A stretch of DNA of 64,000 bases, taken from Bog-473 sp963777485 (GTDB lineage Bacteria; Actinomycetota; Acidimicrobiia; Acidimicrobiales; RAAP-2). Position numbers and translations under genes: made by a program. Within the stretch, counting starts at the first letter, position 1. Each line of letters opens with the position of its first letter. The DNA is taken from assembly GCA_963777485.1 (NCBI GenBank), contig CAVZQP010000005.1, forward strand, positions 1-64,000. Reading direction: 5' to 3'. Shown here one piece after another: positions 51,682-59,896 of this stretch. The notes beneath the pieces were generated by a model, which saw nothing but the letters and a program-made list of their open reading frames with translations, was not told the DNA's origin and did not search any database.

Positions 51682-53429
51682 TGGACGAAAAGCCTGTATC
51701 GCCGAACGTCGTCGACAGTTCGGCCGACCGGATGTGGGATGAGCCGGGCACCCTTGCTCAGCGCGGCGGCTGGACCCTGGTCTGGTTCGCCGTCGTCACG
51801 ACAGGACTCGGATTCTGGAGTTCCTGGACCTCGTGGCCAGGAGCGGCCGCGCTGGCCCCACTCTTCGTCGTGGCCGGGCTGCTCGGCATCATTGCCTGCT
51901 GGCTCGTGCCCAACCCGCGGTCCCGGGCACTGCAATGGTCCGGGCTCGGCGCAGCGATCCTCGCGGTCGGAGTCCCCCAGGCGATCGCCATCCATGTGCG
52001 GCGCTACTACACCACCGACTCAGCGGCCTTCAACCAGTTTGCGGCGCGTGTTCTCCTTCACGGCAAGAACCCGTACACGACGTCGATGTCGGGCGCGGCC
52101 TATCTGCTGAATCCGCCTTCGCACTTCTGGACGTACATGGCCGACGGCAAGTACGTGACGCAATTCTCCTATCCGGCGGCGTCTTTCTTGCTCGAAATCC
52201 CCTTCCGGGCGCTCGGCTTTCACCACGAGTTGGCCGACTGGACGGACCTGCTCGCCTGGCTGGCGACCGGCTTCCTCCTTTTCTTCTTACTGCCGGCCAG
52301 CCTCCGCTGGTTCGCCACCCTGGTACTGCTGGCGGGGGCCTTCGTCGGCACGTTCTCCGCCGGGGGGACAGACGCTCTGTTCATCCCCTTTCTGGTCGTT
52401 GCCGTCTGGCGTTGGGACCGGTTCGGGACGGGACGGACCGCGGGCCTGGCCAACTGGATAGGGCCCGTGGCCCTCGGGCTGGCCTGCGCGGTCAAACAGA
52501 CCCCATGGTTCTGCCTTCCATTGCTGCTCATCGGCCTGGGCATAGAGGCGAAGCACAGGGATGAGCCGGTGTGGCGCGTGCCGGCGCGCTATCTGGTGCT
52601 GGCGGTCGGAGTCTTCGCCGCCTGCAATCTTCCGTTCATCATCTGGGGACCGCGCGCCTGGGTGGACGGCGTGCTGCTGCCGTTCATGAAACCGCTGGTG
52701 GCCGATGGCCAGGGTTTGGTGACCCTCGCCATCCATGGACTGACCGGCGGTGTGGTGATGCCGCTCCTGTCCGTGGCCGCCGCGTTGGCGTATCTGACTC
52801 TGCTTGCCGCTTTTGTCGTCTGGTATCCGGCCATGAAAGTCGTGTGGCTCTTGGTCCTCCCGATCGTGCTCCTGGTGCCGGCCCGCAGCTTCTCGAGCTA
52901 CCTCGTCGACTTGTTTCCGGCGGCCTTGGTGGCCGTGGTGACCGTGCGCCGGGTCGAAGCCGTCGACGACGCGACAGCCACCGCACGGCTGGACACCCGG
53001 AATCCGGCCCGGCGGTGGGCGGTCCGTGCGGCCGTCGGCATCCCGGCACTCGCCTCGGCCGCGGTCTGCGCCCTGGCCTTCACTTCGGCCCCACTCGACG
53101 TCTACGTCGACGGCGTCCACACGTCACAGGCGACGCTGCGCCTCGATGCCGTCACCGTCACCGTGCACAACTCGAGCGGGCAGAGCGTCATCCCGCGGTT
53201 CATGGTGGTCCTCGACAGTTCGCACCCGTCGGGGTTCTGGACACCGGCACACCGCAAGAGCCCGCTGGTCCTCGGGTCGGGGGAAACGGAAACCGTCACT
53301 CTCGAACCTCCGGAGTTCACCTGGTCGCCCGCCCACGGTCAACACTGGCTGGTCGAGGCCTACACCACGCCGCCCGACGCGCTCAGCACCTCGACCCCGC
53401 AGATGTGGCATTTTGGCAAGCCCCAGTGA
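51681..53429 (+). CDS. GT-C glycosyltransferase-like membrane protein with C-terminal beta domain
   Basis: A 582-residue third member of the operon. About ten helices, with the loop YYTTDSAAFNQFAARVLLHGKNPY after helix 3, then a C-terminal extracytoplasmic beta-rich domain of about 115 residues (LDVYVDGVHTSQATLRLDAVTVTVHNSSG) that may bind glycan. No named family recognised. It starts at ATG 51681, overlapping the previous stop (TGATG). It probably works with the two preceding enzymes on one polymannan. Confidence 0.72.
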   Translation: MDEKPVSPNVVDSSADRMWDEPGTLAQRGGWTLVWFAVVTTGLGFWSSWTSWPGAAALAPLFVVAGLLGIIACWLVPNPRSRALQWSGLGAAILAVGVPQAIAIHVRRYYTTDSAAFNQFAARVLLHGKNPYTTSMSGAAYLLNPPSHFWTYMADGKYVTQFSYPAASFLLEIPFRALGFHHELADWTDLLAWLATGFLLFFLLPASLRWFATLVLLAGAFVGTFSAGGTDALFIPFLVVAVWRWDRFGTGRTAGLANWIGPVALGLACAVKQTPWFCLPLLLIGLGIEAKHRDEPVWRVPARYLVLAVGVFAACNLPFIIWGPRAWVDGVLLPFMKPLVADGQGLVTLAIHGLTGGVVMPLLSVAAALAYLTLLAAFVVWYPAMKVVWLLVLPIVLLVPARSFSSYLVDLFPAALVAVVTVRRVEAVDDATATARLDTRNPARRWAVRAAVGIPALASAAVCALAFTSAPLDVYVDGVHTSQATLRLDAVTVTVHNSSGQSVIPRFMVVLDSSHPSGFWTPAHRKSPLVLGSGETETVTLEPPEFTWSPAHGQHWLVEAYTTPPDALSTSTPQMWHFGKPQ

Positions 53430-53464
53430 ACGGTGGCGCCGGTGACGGACACTTCGAGCAACGA

Positions 53465-53510
53465 GTGGGCGCGAGAGGACTCGAACTTCCGACCTCAGCC
53501 GTGTGACGGC
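53465..53510. repeat. tRNA-Val 3'-end copy (candidate att site)
   Basis: Matches 55979-56024 (the 3' part of tRNA-Val, to just past the anticodon) at 43 of 46 positions and in the same orientation. A full tRNA at one end and a 3' fragment at the other is the classic footprint of integration at a tRNA gene. It begins 36 bp after the end of the GT-C operon. Confidence 0.8.
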
Positions 53511-53958
53511 GATCCGGGCAGATCCCGACCTGCGAACGTCGGGAGTGACCTGGACCCTCTTCGACTTCATCGGTTTGCGACCTTTCGCGCCCAAGCGGAC
53601 GGAGAGACGCACAACGGGTTTGATCGACGCGAGTCCAGCGAAACCGGAGGACAGGATGAACGGCGGTCTTGCGTCTCCGAAATTCTGACTTACGCGGAAC
53701 CTACTCACGACGAATCTCGTCAACTACGGACGTGAGCAGCCAAGCATTGACGGAACAGAGCGATGTGATTGTAAGCACATCCCGAACGAACGTTTGCACG
53801 CCGTTCCTTCCCAGTTGGGTGAACGCACGGCCGATAATTGGGCCTGCGTTTACTGCGCGATGTGCTGCCAAAAGATCAGGTTCCCTATACTCCTCAGGCG
53901 TGGAGCGGACACCTGGCGGGCCGCGATCGCTTCTTGGCGCCCCTGGGCGCGGTCGATC
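53511..53958. other. 448-bp island leader, no gene seen
   Basis: No protein I would defend. The DNA is A+T-richer than the rest. A TATACT -10-like hexamer at 53886-53891 lies about 70 bp before the glycosyltransferase start, with only a poor -35. It is the likely promoter of that gene. Confidence 0.4.
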
Positions 53959-55542
53959 GTGCGAGTAGTCATCGATGGCCTGTCCATTCGCGGCGAGAAC
54001 AGCCTAAGCATCGTCGCTGAGCACCTCTTAGAGGGCTGGGGCGACCTTGCGGTTAACGACGAGGTGCATCTCGTGGTGCGCGCCGGTACCGTTCTCGAAG
54101 CACCGGACTCCGTCATCGTCCACGAAGTGCGCTTCGGCCGTCTTCCGTTTTTGAGTCGCCTCCGGGCACAGTCGTTTCTACTGCCGCGGTTGTGCCGTTC
54201 ACTCGCGGCAGATGTGCTTCTCGGGCTGATCCCGGCGACGACCGTCACACCCCTCCGGTGCCCGAAAGCAGTCATCGTGTGGGACTTCCGCTACCGCGTC
54301 TTACCTGAGCAATTCAGCCGCAAGGCGCGCTTACTGCGCCGGATCAGCTATGCCATAGGGTTCCGACAGGCCAAGGGCGCGGCTTGCATTTCGGATCGCA
54401 CGCGCCACGACCTCCTCTCATTCCATCCGCGTCTCGCCAATTTGCCAGTAAGAGTGGCCCACCTCGGAGCGGATCATGTCGACACCTGGCCGGTCCGGCC
54501 GAAAGACCGGGCATACGCCATTGCTTTCGGTCACTTCCCCAACAAGAACGTTGACCTCGCGCTTCTGGCTTGGAAGGAGTTGACGGAACGGACTGGGCAC
54601 GAGGAGGTCCTCGCACTGCAGGTGGTGGGGGTGCCGGACTCGGATCGGGCCAGGGTTGAGGAGCGGATCGAGACGCTCGGACTGAGTGGCATTGCCACCG
54701 TGCAACCTTGGCTCCCCAAAGAGTCCTTCCAAGAAGAGTTCGCGTCGTCGAGCCTGGTGGTGTTCCCGTCCGACTTCGAAGGATTCGGACTGCCAGCCGT
54801 CGAAGCGATGCGTCTCGGAATTCCGCTCGTCATCACTCCCGAGCCCGCGCTTCTGGAGGTTGCCGCCGGCCACGCCACCGTCATCGACGGCCAGGGGGCT
54901 TCGGCACTCGCGCGAGCCGTGACGGCGGCTCGTCGAACAACGCTTGAAGCGATTACCGCAGCCAGAGAACACGCCACAACCTTCACCTGGTCTCAGTTCG
55001 CCGCGGACGTGCGCACGACGCTCATCGAGGTAATGGAGCGGGCGCCGCGGCTCCGACCAGCCTGGGCACGTACGCGCGTGCGCGTCGCCGGGACCGCCGC
55101 GGGAGCAACCCTGGCCCTGAGTGGCGCCGTTGTCGGCGCGTACGCATTGACTGTCCCATCTCACTCTGCTCCCGCTTCACACCCGGTCGTGACAACCAAG
55201 ACCGGAGCAAGCACCCCAGCGGCGGACACGAAGGCACCGGCCGGGTCCGCGTCAACACACGGCACTGCCTCTACGGGGACGTCTCAGCACTCGTCCACAG
55301 GAGCTGCGCCGGGTGCGCGTTCGGGTGGTTCGAGCGCCACGAGCGGCTCCGGCGGAAGCCCGCCATCGAACCTCACGGTGCCCACGCTCCCGACCGTGCC
55401 AACCGTCACGCTGCCCACCGTCACGCCGCCCACCGTCCCATCAACGGTCCCAACGGTGACCGTCCCGGGCTCGGTCTGCACGACCACGACGACAGTAGGT
55501 AAGACCGTGGTGTCCGTGCCTTGCAACGTACCGGTGCCCTGA
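53959..55542 (+). CDS. GT4 glycosyltransferase with C-terminal membrane anchor and S/T/P tail
   Basis: A 527-residue protein. Residues 1-370 form a GT-B glycosyltransferase of the GT4 type: FGHFPNKNVDLALLAWKEL, then SDFEGFGLPAVEAMRLG with the donor-site Glu residues. A membrane helix (about 372-395, GTAAGATLALSGAVVGAYAL) follows. The last 130 residues are Ser/Thr/Pro-rich, with PTLPTVPTVTLPTV-type repeats and two Cys near the end. The start is GTG 53959 (MRVVIDGLSIRG); the frame is open upstream without a better site. Lower G+C and tRNA flanks suggest transfer. Confidence 0.78.
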   Translation: MRVVIDGLSIRGENSLSIVAEHLLEGWGDLAVNDEVHLVVRAGTVLEAPDSVIVHEVRFGRLPFLSRLRAQSFLLPRLCRSLAADVLLGLIPATTVTPLRCPKAVIVWDFRYRVLPEQFSRKARLLRRISYAIGFRQAKGAACISDRTRHDLLSFHPRLANLPVRVAHLGADHVDTWPVRPKDRAYAIAFGHFPNKNVDLALLAWKELTERTGHEEVLALQVVGVPDSDRARVEERIETLGLSGIATVQPWLPKESFQEEFASSSLVVFPSDFEGFGLPAVEAMRLGIPLVITPEPALLEVAAGHATVIDGQGASALARAVTAARRTTLEAITAAREHATTFTWSQFAADVRTTLIEVMERAPRLRPAWARTRVRVAGTAAGATLALSGAVVGAYALTVPSHSAPASHPVVTTKTGASTPAADTKAPAGSASTHGTASTGTSQHSSTGAAPGARSGGSSATSGSGGSPPSNLTVPTLPTVPTVTLPTVTPPTVPSTVPTVTVPGSVCTTTTTVGKTVVSVPCNVPVP

Positions 55543-55598
55543 CGCCGCCCTGTCACGGGCCGCTGGCGAGCGTCGAGTACCGGAGCGCTGTCGATAAT

Positions 55599-55800
55599 TA
55601 CATGGCCAAAGAGGTGCGGCCCTGCGTCGACGACGCGTGGGTTGATTACTCAAAAACGAGGATCGGCTACGAGATCCCTGTTCACCAGATACTTCTCGAT
55701 ATACGTTCCGCCCCGGCCCTGGCAGAGATCGACCCGCAATCAAGGCCCTGGAAGGGGAGATTCAAGAGCACAAGGGCAGCTCCGGCGATGATCCAACCGA
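55599..55800 (+). pseudogene. decayed HsdM (type I restriction methylase) C-terminus
   Basis: Translating across three frames gives YMAKEVRPCVDDAWVDYSKT, then RIGYEIP, FTRYFSIYVPPRP, LAEID and IKALEGEIQE. These in order match the conserved C-terminal end of HsdM-type N6-adenine methylases (REVLPxVPDAW...GYEIPFTRxFY...PPRPLxEID..I..LE.EI). At least three frame changes in 150 bp and no upstream catalytic part show it is a relic. It lies next to the tRNA end of the island. Confidence 0.7.
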
Positions 55801-55980
55801 CAGCTCTGGGGCGAGATTGGCAAACGTCGCCAAGGCGGCGCCGGGTGACGAGGATGCCGCCAAGTGTGAACCATCGGTCCCGTTCACCCACCGATCCACC
55901 CGCCCTTCCGACGGGCACAGAACGGACACGATTTTGAAATCGCCGTCTTGTTCAATGCATTTCTATGGTCTGACCTGCGT

Positions 55981-56053
55981 GGGCGCTAGAGGACTCGAAC
56001 CTCCGACCTCAGCCGTGTGAAGGCTGCGCTCTAACCAACTGAGCTAAGCGCCC
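55981..56053 (-). tRNA. tRNA-Val (anticodon CAC)
   Basis: On the minus strand the 73-nt sequence folds into a full cloverleaf: acceptor GGGCGCT/AGCGCCC, D-arm GCTC/GAGC, anticodon stem CAGCC/GGCTG around TTCACAC (anticodon CAC, codon GUG), and T-arm GGAGG TTCGAGT CCTCT. No CCA is encoded. A 3' fragment of it recurs at 53465-53510. Confidence 0.93.
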
Positions 56054-56155
56054 TGGGGAAATGCGGACCCCAACCGTAGCCCGCGGGAGCCCACCGGCCT
56101 GCGGCGGAGGCTCATTTTGGGGGGTTTCAGATGGCGCCGGTACCCTGAGATGCAC

Positions 56156-56869
56156 ATGGCCTCGAACGACGACGAATACGACGACTCTGACGACTACGAG
56201 GACATCGGCATGCCGGCGCCGTGGACCCTGAGGGTCAAGGAGATCTTCTGGCCCACGCCTGCTCCGAAGGCGGGTGAGGGCGGAGAGCCTGACCGCATCC
56301 CTCCCGAGCGACGCAAGGAGGTCATGCGTTCGCTCGATCCTCAGGAAGTCAAGCTCGCTTTCGGAGCGTTCACGCTGGCCACGATCGCCGGCATTGCTAT
56401 TCCCTCGTACATCTTGGCAACGGACAAGGTCACGAAAGCTGGCAAGCACACAATTGCGGTCGCGCCGGACGCTGCGTTGCTCGGGGGCGTGATCATTGTT
56501 CTCTGCATCCTCGGGTTCATCACCCTGTGGAAGAGAAAGCGAACCTTCGTCTCCTTCGCCCTCTTCCTCATCGGTTTCGCGTTCACGCTCTTCATCGGAC
56601 TGATCGGGTTCGTGTTCATCCTCGTCGGCGGTTGGCTCATGCTGCGGGCGTGGAGGATCAACCGGTACGGAACGACCGACGCGAAAGCCATCCGCCAGGA
56701 GGCTGCCAGCCGCCCACGGGGCAAGGGAGCCGCCGCGTCGACATCGAAGACCGCGACGAAGAGCAAGGGGTCGTCGTCACAGCCGGGTGTGCGCAAACCG
56801 CCGACCGCGAGCAAGCGCTACACCCCGAAGGCGCCAGCCCGGAAGAAGATCCCGAAGCCCACCCAGTAG
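56156..56869 (+). CDS. membrane protein with acidic N- and basic C-terminus
   Basis: A 237-residue protein. An acidic N-terminus (NDDEYDDSDDYEDIG) is followed by four hydrophobic helices in 80-180, then a long Lys/Ala/Ser/Pro tail (KTATKSKGSSS, PKAPARKKIPKP). No family recognised. The topology puts the basic tail in the cytoplasm, perhaps to bind nucleic acid or lipid. Start ATG 56156; one two codons earlier is possible. Confidence 0.7.
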   Translation: MASNDDEYDDSDDYEDIGMPAPWTLRVKEIFWPTPAPKAGEGGEPDRIPPERRKEVMRSLDPQEVKLAFGAFTLATIAGIAIPSYILATDKVTKAGKHTIAVAPDAALLGGVIIVLCILGFITLWKRKRTFVSFALFLIGFAFTLFIGLIGFVFILVGGWLMLRAWRINRYGTTDAKAIRQEAASRPRGKGAAASTSKTATKSKGSSSQPGVRKPPTASKRYTPKAPARKKIPKPTQ

Positions 56870-56888
56870 ACGCGGCGGGCCGGATGGC

Positions 56889-57491
56889 TCAGCGGCCGGG
56901 GTCTACGAGCAGCGCCGAGCGCAGCAGCTGGAGCACGTCGGCCCGCCGGCGGACCAGCGAGCGTGCCGACGGCTCCTCGCCGAGCGCGCGCAGCACCTCG
57001 ACTTCGGTCACCATTCCGATCACGGTGGAGTAGATGGCGAGCAGCAGAAGGCGCGGATCGGATCGGCGCATCGAGCCCGCCGCCATCTCCGCTTCCAAAA
57101 AGGACGAGGCGCGTTGCACCAGCGGCTCGAGGGCCAGCGTCATCTGGGTGGCCGCCGGAGGGCCGAGGCGCCCCACCTCGCGGAGCAGTCCCAAAAGCTC
57201 GGGCTGGCGAGCGGCCAGGCGGAACACCGACCGCACGACCGCCTCGACGCGGTCCCACCCCTCCCCCGCCCGCTGGAGCGCGGTCTCCAGAGCCGACGAA
57301 AGGTCGTTGGCGCTGCGGGCGATCACGGCTTCGAGCAAGGCGTCCTTGGAGGGGAACCAGTAGAGGATGGACTGCTTGGTGAGCTCGAGTTCCTTGGCCA
57401 CCGCGTCGAGGGACGTGGCCTCGTAGCCGCGGCTGGCGAACGAGGCCAGGGCGGCATCGAGGATGCGGTCGCTGGTGGAGGAGCTGGGCAC
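56889..57491 (-). CDS. TetR-family transcriptional regulator
   Basis: A 200-residue repressor. The N-terminal HTH reads ILDAALASFASRGYEATSLDAVAKELELTKQSILYWFPSKDALL, the classic TetR signature. The ligand-binding helices follow. It is divergent from the fatty acyl reductase-led lipid operon, and the 46-bp gap holds operator-like repeats. It probably represses the operon and itself in response to a lipid or CoA ester. Start GTG 57491. Confidence 0.9.
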   Translation of the reverse strand: MPSSSTSDRILDAALASFASRGYEATSLDAVAKELELTKQSILYWFPSKDALLEAVIARSANDLSSALETALQRAGEGWDRVEAVVRSVFRLAARQPELLGLLREVGRLGPPAATQMTLALEPLVQRASSFLEAEMAAGSMRRSDPRLLLLAIYSTVIGMVTEVEVLRALGEEPSARSLVRRRADVLQLLRSALLVDPGR

Positions 57492-57492
57492 T

Positions 57493-57531
57493 TACCAAAT
57501 GGTAGACAGATTCGGCAAGCGGTGGTAGACA
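57493..57531. promoter_or_regulatory. TetR operator region of the lipid operon
   Basis: Contains the imperfect palindrome TACCAAATGGTA (57493-57504; arms TACCA and TGGTA) and a direct repeat TGGTAGACA at 57500-57508 and 57523-57531. The second repeat ends 6 bp before the reductase ATG. Both divergent genes start within 50 bp, so a repressor here would cover both promoters. Confidence 0.6.
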
Positions 57532-57537
57532 ATTCTG

Positions 57538-59883
57538 ATGCCCATCGAGCGGGAGCTGCGCGGCAGGCGCTTCTTCATCACGGGCGCGACCGGGTTCCTG
57601 GGCACGGCCCTCGTCGAGCGGATCCTGCGTTGCCTGCCCGAGGCGGAGATCACCGTCCTCATCCGGCCGGGGCGCCGGGCCGACGCCAGCGCACGGCTGG
57701 CCCGGGAAGTCATCAAGAACGACTGCTTCGACCGTCTGCGCGACGAGCTCGGTGACGCCTTCGCCGACGAGGTGGCCCGCCGGGTGCGCGCCGTGGCGGG
57801 TGACGTCGGTCAGGACGGTCTCGGCCTCGACGACGAAGGGCGGGCGTCGCTGGCGGCTGCCGACGTCGTCGTCCACTCCGCGGCGACTGTGTCCTTCGAC
57901 GCGCCCCTGACCCAGGCCGTCGAGATAAACCTCCTCGGCCCGTCACGGGTGGCGGCCGCGACCGCCGACTGCGGCTCGAAGGCCCACCTCATCGCGGTGT
58001 CGACTGCGTACGTCGCGAGCACGCACCAGGGCGAGGCCAAGGAAGAGCTGCTCAGCGAGAACCCTTTCTCCCTCGACGTGCGCTGGCAGGACGAAGTCAC
58101 ATTCAGCCGGCGGCTGCGCGACGACCTCCAGACCCAGTCGCGCATGTCGGACAACCTGAAGGAGTTCAAGAAGAAGGCGCGGGGCGAAGTCGGAGCCGCC
58201 GGCGACCACCTGATCGCATCGCGGGCCGAGAAGATGCGCGAGGAGTGGGTCAGCAACGAGCTCGTGAAGGCGGGCACGGCGCGTGCGCTGTCGCTCGGCT
58301 GGCCTGACGCCTACCCGTTCACGAAGGCGCTGGGCGAGAAGGCCCTCATCGAGCAGTGGGAGGGCAAGGTCCCCATCACGTTCGTGCGGCCTTCGATCAT
58401 CGAGTCGGCGCTCGCCGAGCCGCGAGCGGGCTGGATCCGGGGCTTCCGGATGGCCGAGCCGATCATCATCTCGTACGCCCGTGGGCTGCTGGCCGAGTTC
58501 CCCGGGGTGCCTGAGGGCATCGTCGACGTGATCCCGGTGGACTTGGTGGTGGCGGCCATCCTGGCGGTCGCGGCACGAGGACCGGTGACCGGGAAGCCGA
58601 AGGTGTACCACGTCGCTTCGGGCGTGCGGAACCCGCTGCGCTACGGGCGACTGGTCGAGAAGGCGACGGGCTTCTTCCAGCGCAACCCGCTCTACGACGA
58701 TCGGGGCCAGCCCATCAGCGTGCCCGAGTGGTCGTTCCCCGGACGCGGGCGGGTGCAGCGCCAGCTCCGCCGCGCCGACGCGCTCATGACGTTCGCAGAG
58801 AAGTTGATCACTGCCTTGCCGATCCGAGGCAAGCAGGCGCAGTTGGCCGCCCGAATCGAGGACCGCCACGCGATGGCCAAGCGCGCCCTGGGCTACGTCG
58901 AGCTGTACGGCGCCTATACCGAGACCGATGCGCGCTACCGGGTCGACAACCTGCTCGAGCTGTGGGACACGTGTGACGCCGAGGACCACGAGCGGTTCGG
59001 TTTCGATCCCGGCGTCATCGACTGGGACCGCTACGTGCTCGAGATCCATCTGCCGTCGGTGCTCGAGCACACACGGGTGCGCACCAAGCCGGGGCGCTCC
59101 GTCGTGGAGAAGCGCTCCGACCGGCAGCGCAAGGCGATCCTGTCCTCCGACCGGCACATGGCCGTCTTCGACCTCGAGCACACGCTCATGGCGTCCAACG
59201 TCGTCGACACCTACGCCTGGCTGGCCAGCCGGCACCTGCCCCCGGCCCGACGGGCCCGCTTCGTCGCTGAGCTCGCGCGCCAGGGCCCGGCGCTGCTCGC
59301 GCTCGACCGGCGCGACCGGGGCGACTTCCTGAGCTCGTTCTACCGACGCTTCGAGGACGCGCCGGTGGAGCGCTTGCGTGAGGACTCCTGGGAGCTCTTC
59401 CACCGGCAACTCCTGACGCGGTCGTTCCCCGACGGCTTCGCGCGGGTGCGCGCACATCGTGCGGTCGGGCACCGGACGTTGTTGATCACCGGGGCGCTGG
59501 ACTTCGTCATCGAGCCGATCCGGCCACTGTTCGACGACATCGTCTGCGCGGAGATGGGCGAGCGCGACGGTCGGCTGACCGGGCAGCTGACGGCGTTGCC
59601 CCCGATCGGCGAGGCGCGCGCGCTGCTGCTGGCGGACTACGCCGAGGAGCACTCGCTGTCGCTGGAGGAGTCGGTGGCGTACGCCGACTCGACGTCGGAC
59701 CTGGCCATGCTCGAGGCCGTCGGGTTCCCGGTCGCGGTGAACCCCGAGTCCCGCCTGTCCGCCATCGCGCGGCGGCGGGGCTGGCACGTGGAGCACTGGA
59801 CGAAGGCCGAGGGTGGCTCGCACCGGCCGCTGCCGTTGGGGCCCTTCGACGTGAAGGCGCCGAAGGCGGTCATGGGGCGATGA
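57538..59883 (+). CDS. fatty acyl reductase-HAD fusion protein
   Basis: A 781-residue protein. Residues 1-~500 are a fatty acyl-CoA reductase of the extended SDR type (GATGFLG at 16-22; Y259-PFT-K263), which forms aldehyde or alcohol from acyl-CoA. Residues ~540-760 are a HAD-IB phosphatase-like domain: motif I is FDLEHT (D545; the second Asp is Glu547), and motif IV is DSTSDLAML. In HAD phosphatases the second Asp is the acid/base, so Glu there may slow catalysis. It leads the lipid operon. ATG 57538. Confidence 0.85.
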   Translation: MPIERELRGRRFFITGATGFLGTALVERILRCLPEAEITVLIRPGRRADASARLAREVIKNDCFDRLRDELGDAFADEVARRVRAVAGDVGQDGLGLDDEGRASLAAADVVVHSAATVSFDAPLTQAVEINLLGPSRVAAATADCGSKAHLIAVSTAYVASTHQGEAKEELLSENPFSLDVRWQDEVTFSRRLRDDLQTQSRMSDNLKEFKKKARGEVGAAGDHLIASRAEKMREEWVSNELVKAGTARALSLGWPDAYPFTKALGEKALIEQWEGKVPITFVRPSIIESALAEPRAGWIRGFRMAEPIIISYARGLLAEFPGVPEGIVDVIPVDLVVAAILAVAARGPVTGKPKVYHVASGVRNPLRYGRLVEKATGFFQRNPLYDDRGQPISVPEWSFPGRGRVQRQLRRADALMTFAEKLITALPIRGKQAQLAARIEDRHAMAKRALGYVELYGAYTETDARYRVDNLLELWDTCDAEDHERFGFDPGVIDWDRYVLEIHLPSVLEHTRVRTKPGRSVVEKRSDRQRKAILSSDRHMAVFDLEHTLMASNVVDTYAWLASRHLPPARRARFVAELARQGPALLALDRRDRGDFLSSFYRRFEDAPVERLREDSWELFHRQLLTRSFPDGFARVRAHRAVGHRTLLITGALDFVIEPIRPLFDDIVCAEMGERDGRLTGQLTALPPIGEARALLLADYAEEHSLSLEESVAYADSTSDLAMLEAVGFPVAVNPESRLSAIARRRGWHVEHWTKAEGGSHRPLPLGPFDVKAPKAVMGR

Positions 59884-59896
59884 AGGTGATCGGCCT

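Larger units (their letters stand above)
53465..56053. mobile_element. small tRNA-Val-associated genomic island
   Basis: Bounded by the 46-bp direct repeats, 2514 bp apart. The sampled lines inside are about 53-58% G+C, against about 75% in a sampled line just outside. It contains a GT4 glycosyltransferase and a decayed hsdM end, but no integrase, so it is probably a remnant of a larger element. The orientation (element on the 3' side of the tRNA) is as expected. Confidence 0.65.

Noticed and set aside
53124..53723. 199-codon minus-strand frame across the left tRNA fragment
   Set aside because: It reads the tRNA fragment and the end of the GT-C gene antisense. The peptide around it is the usual tRNA artefact.
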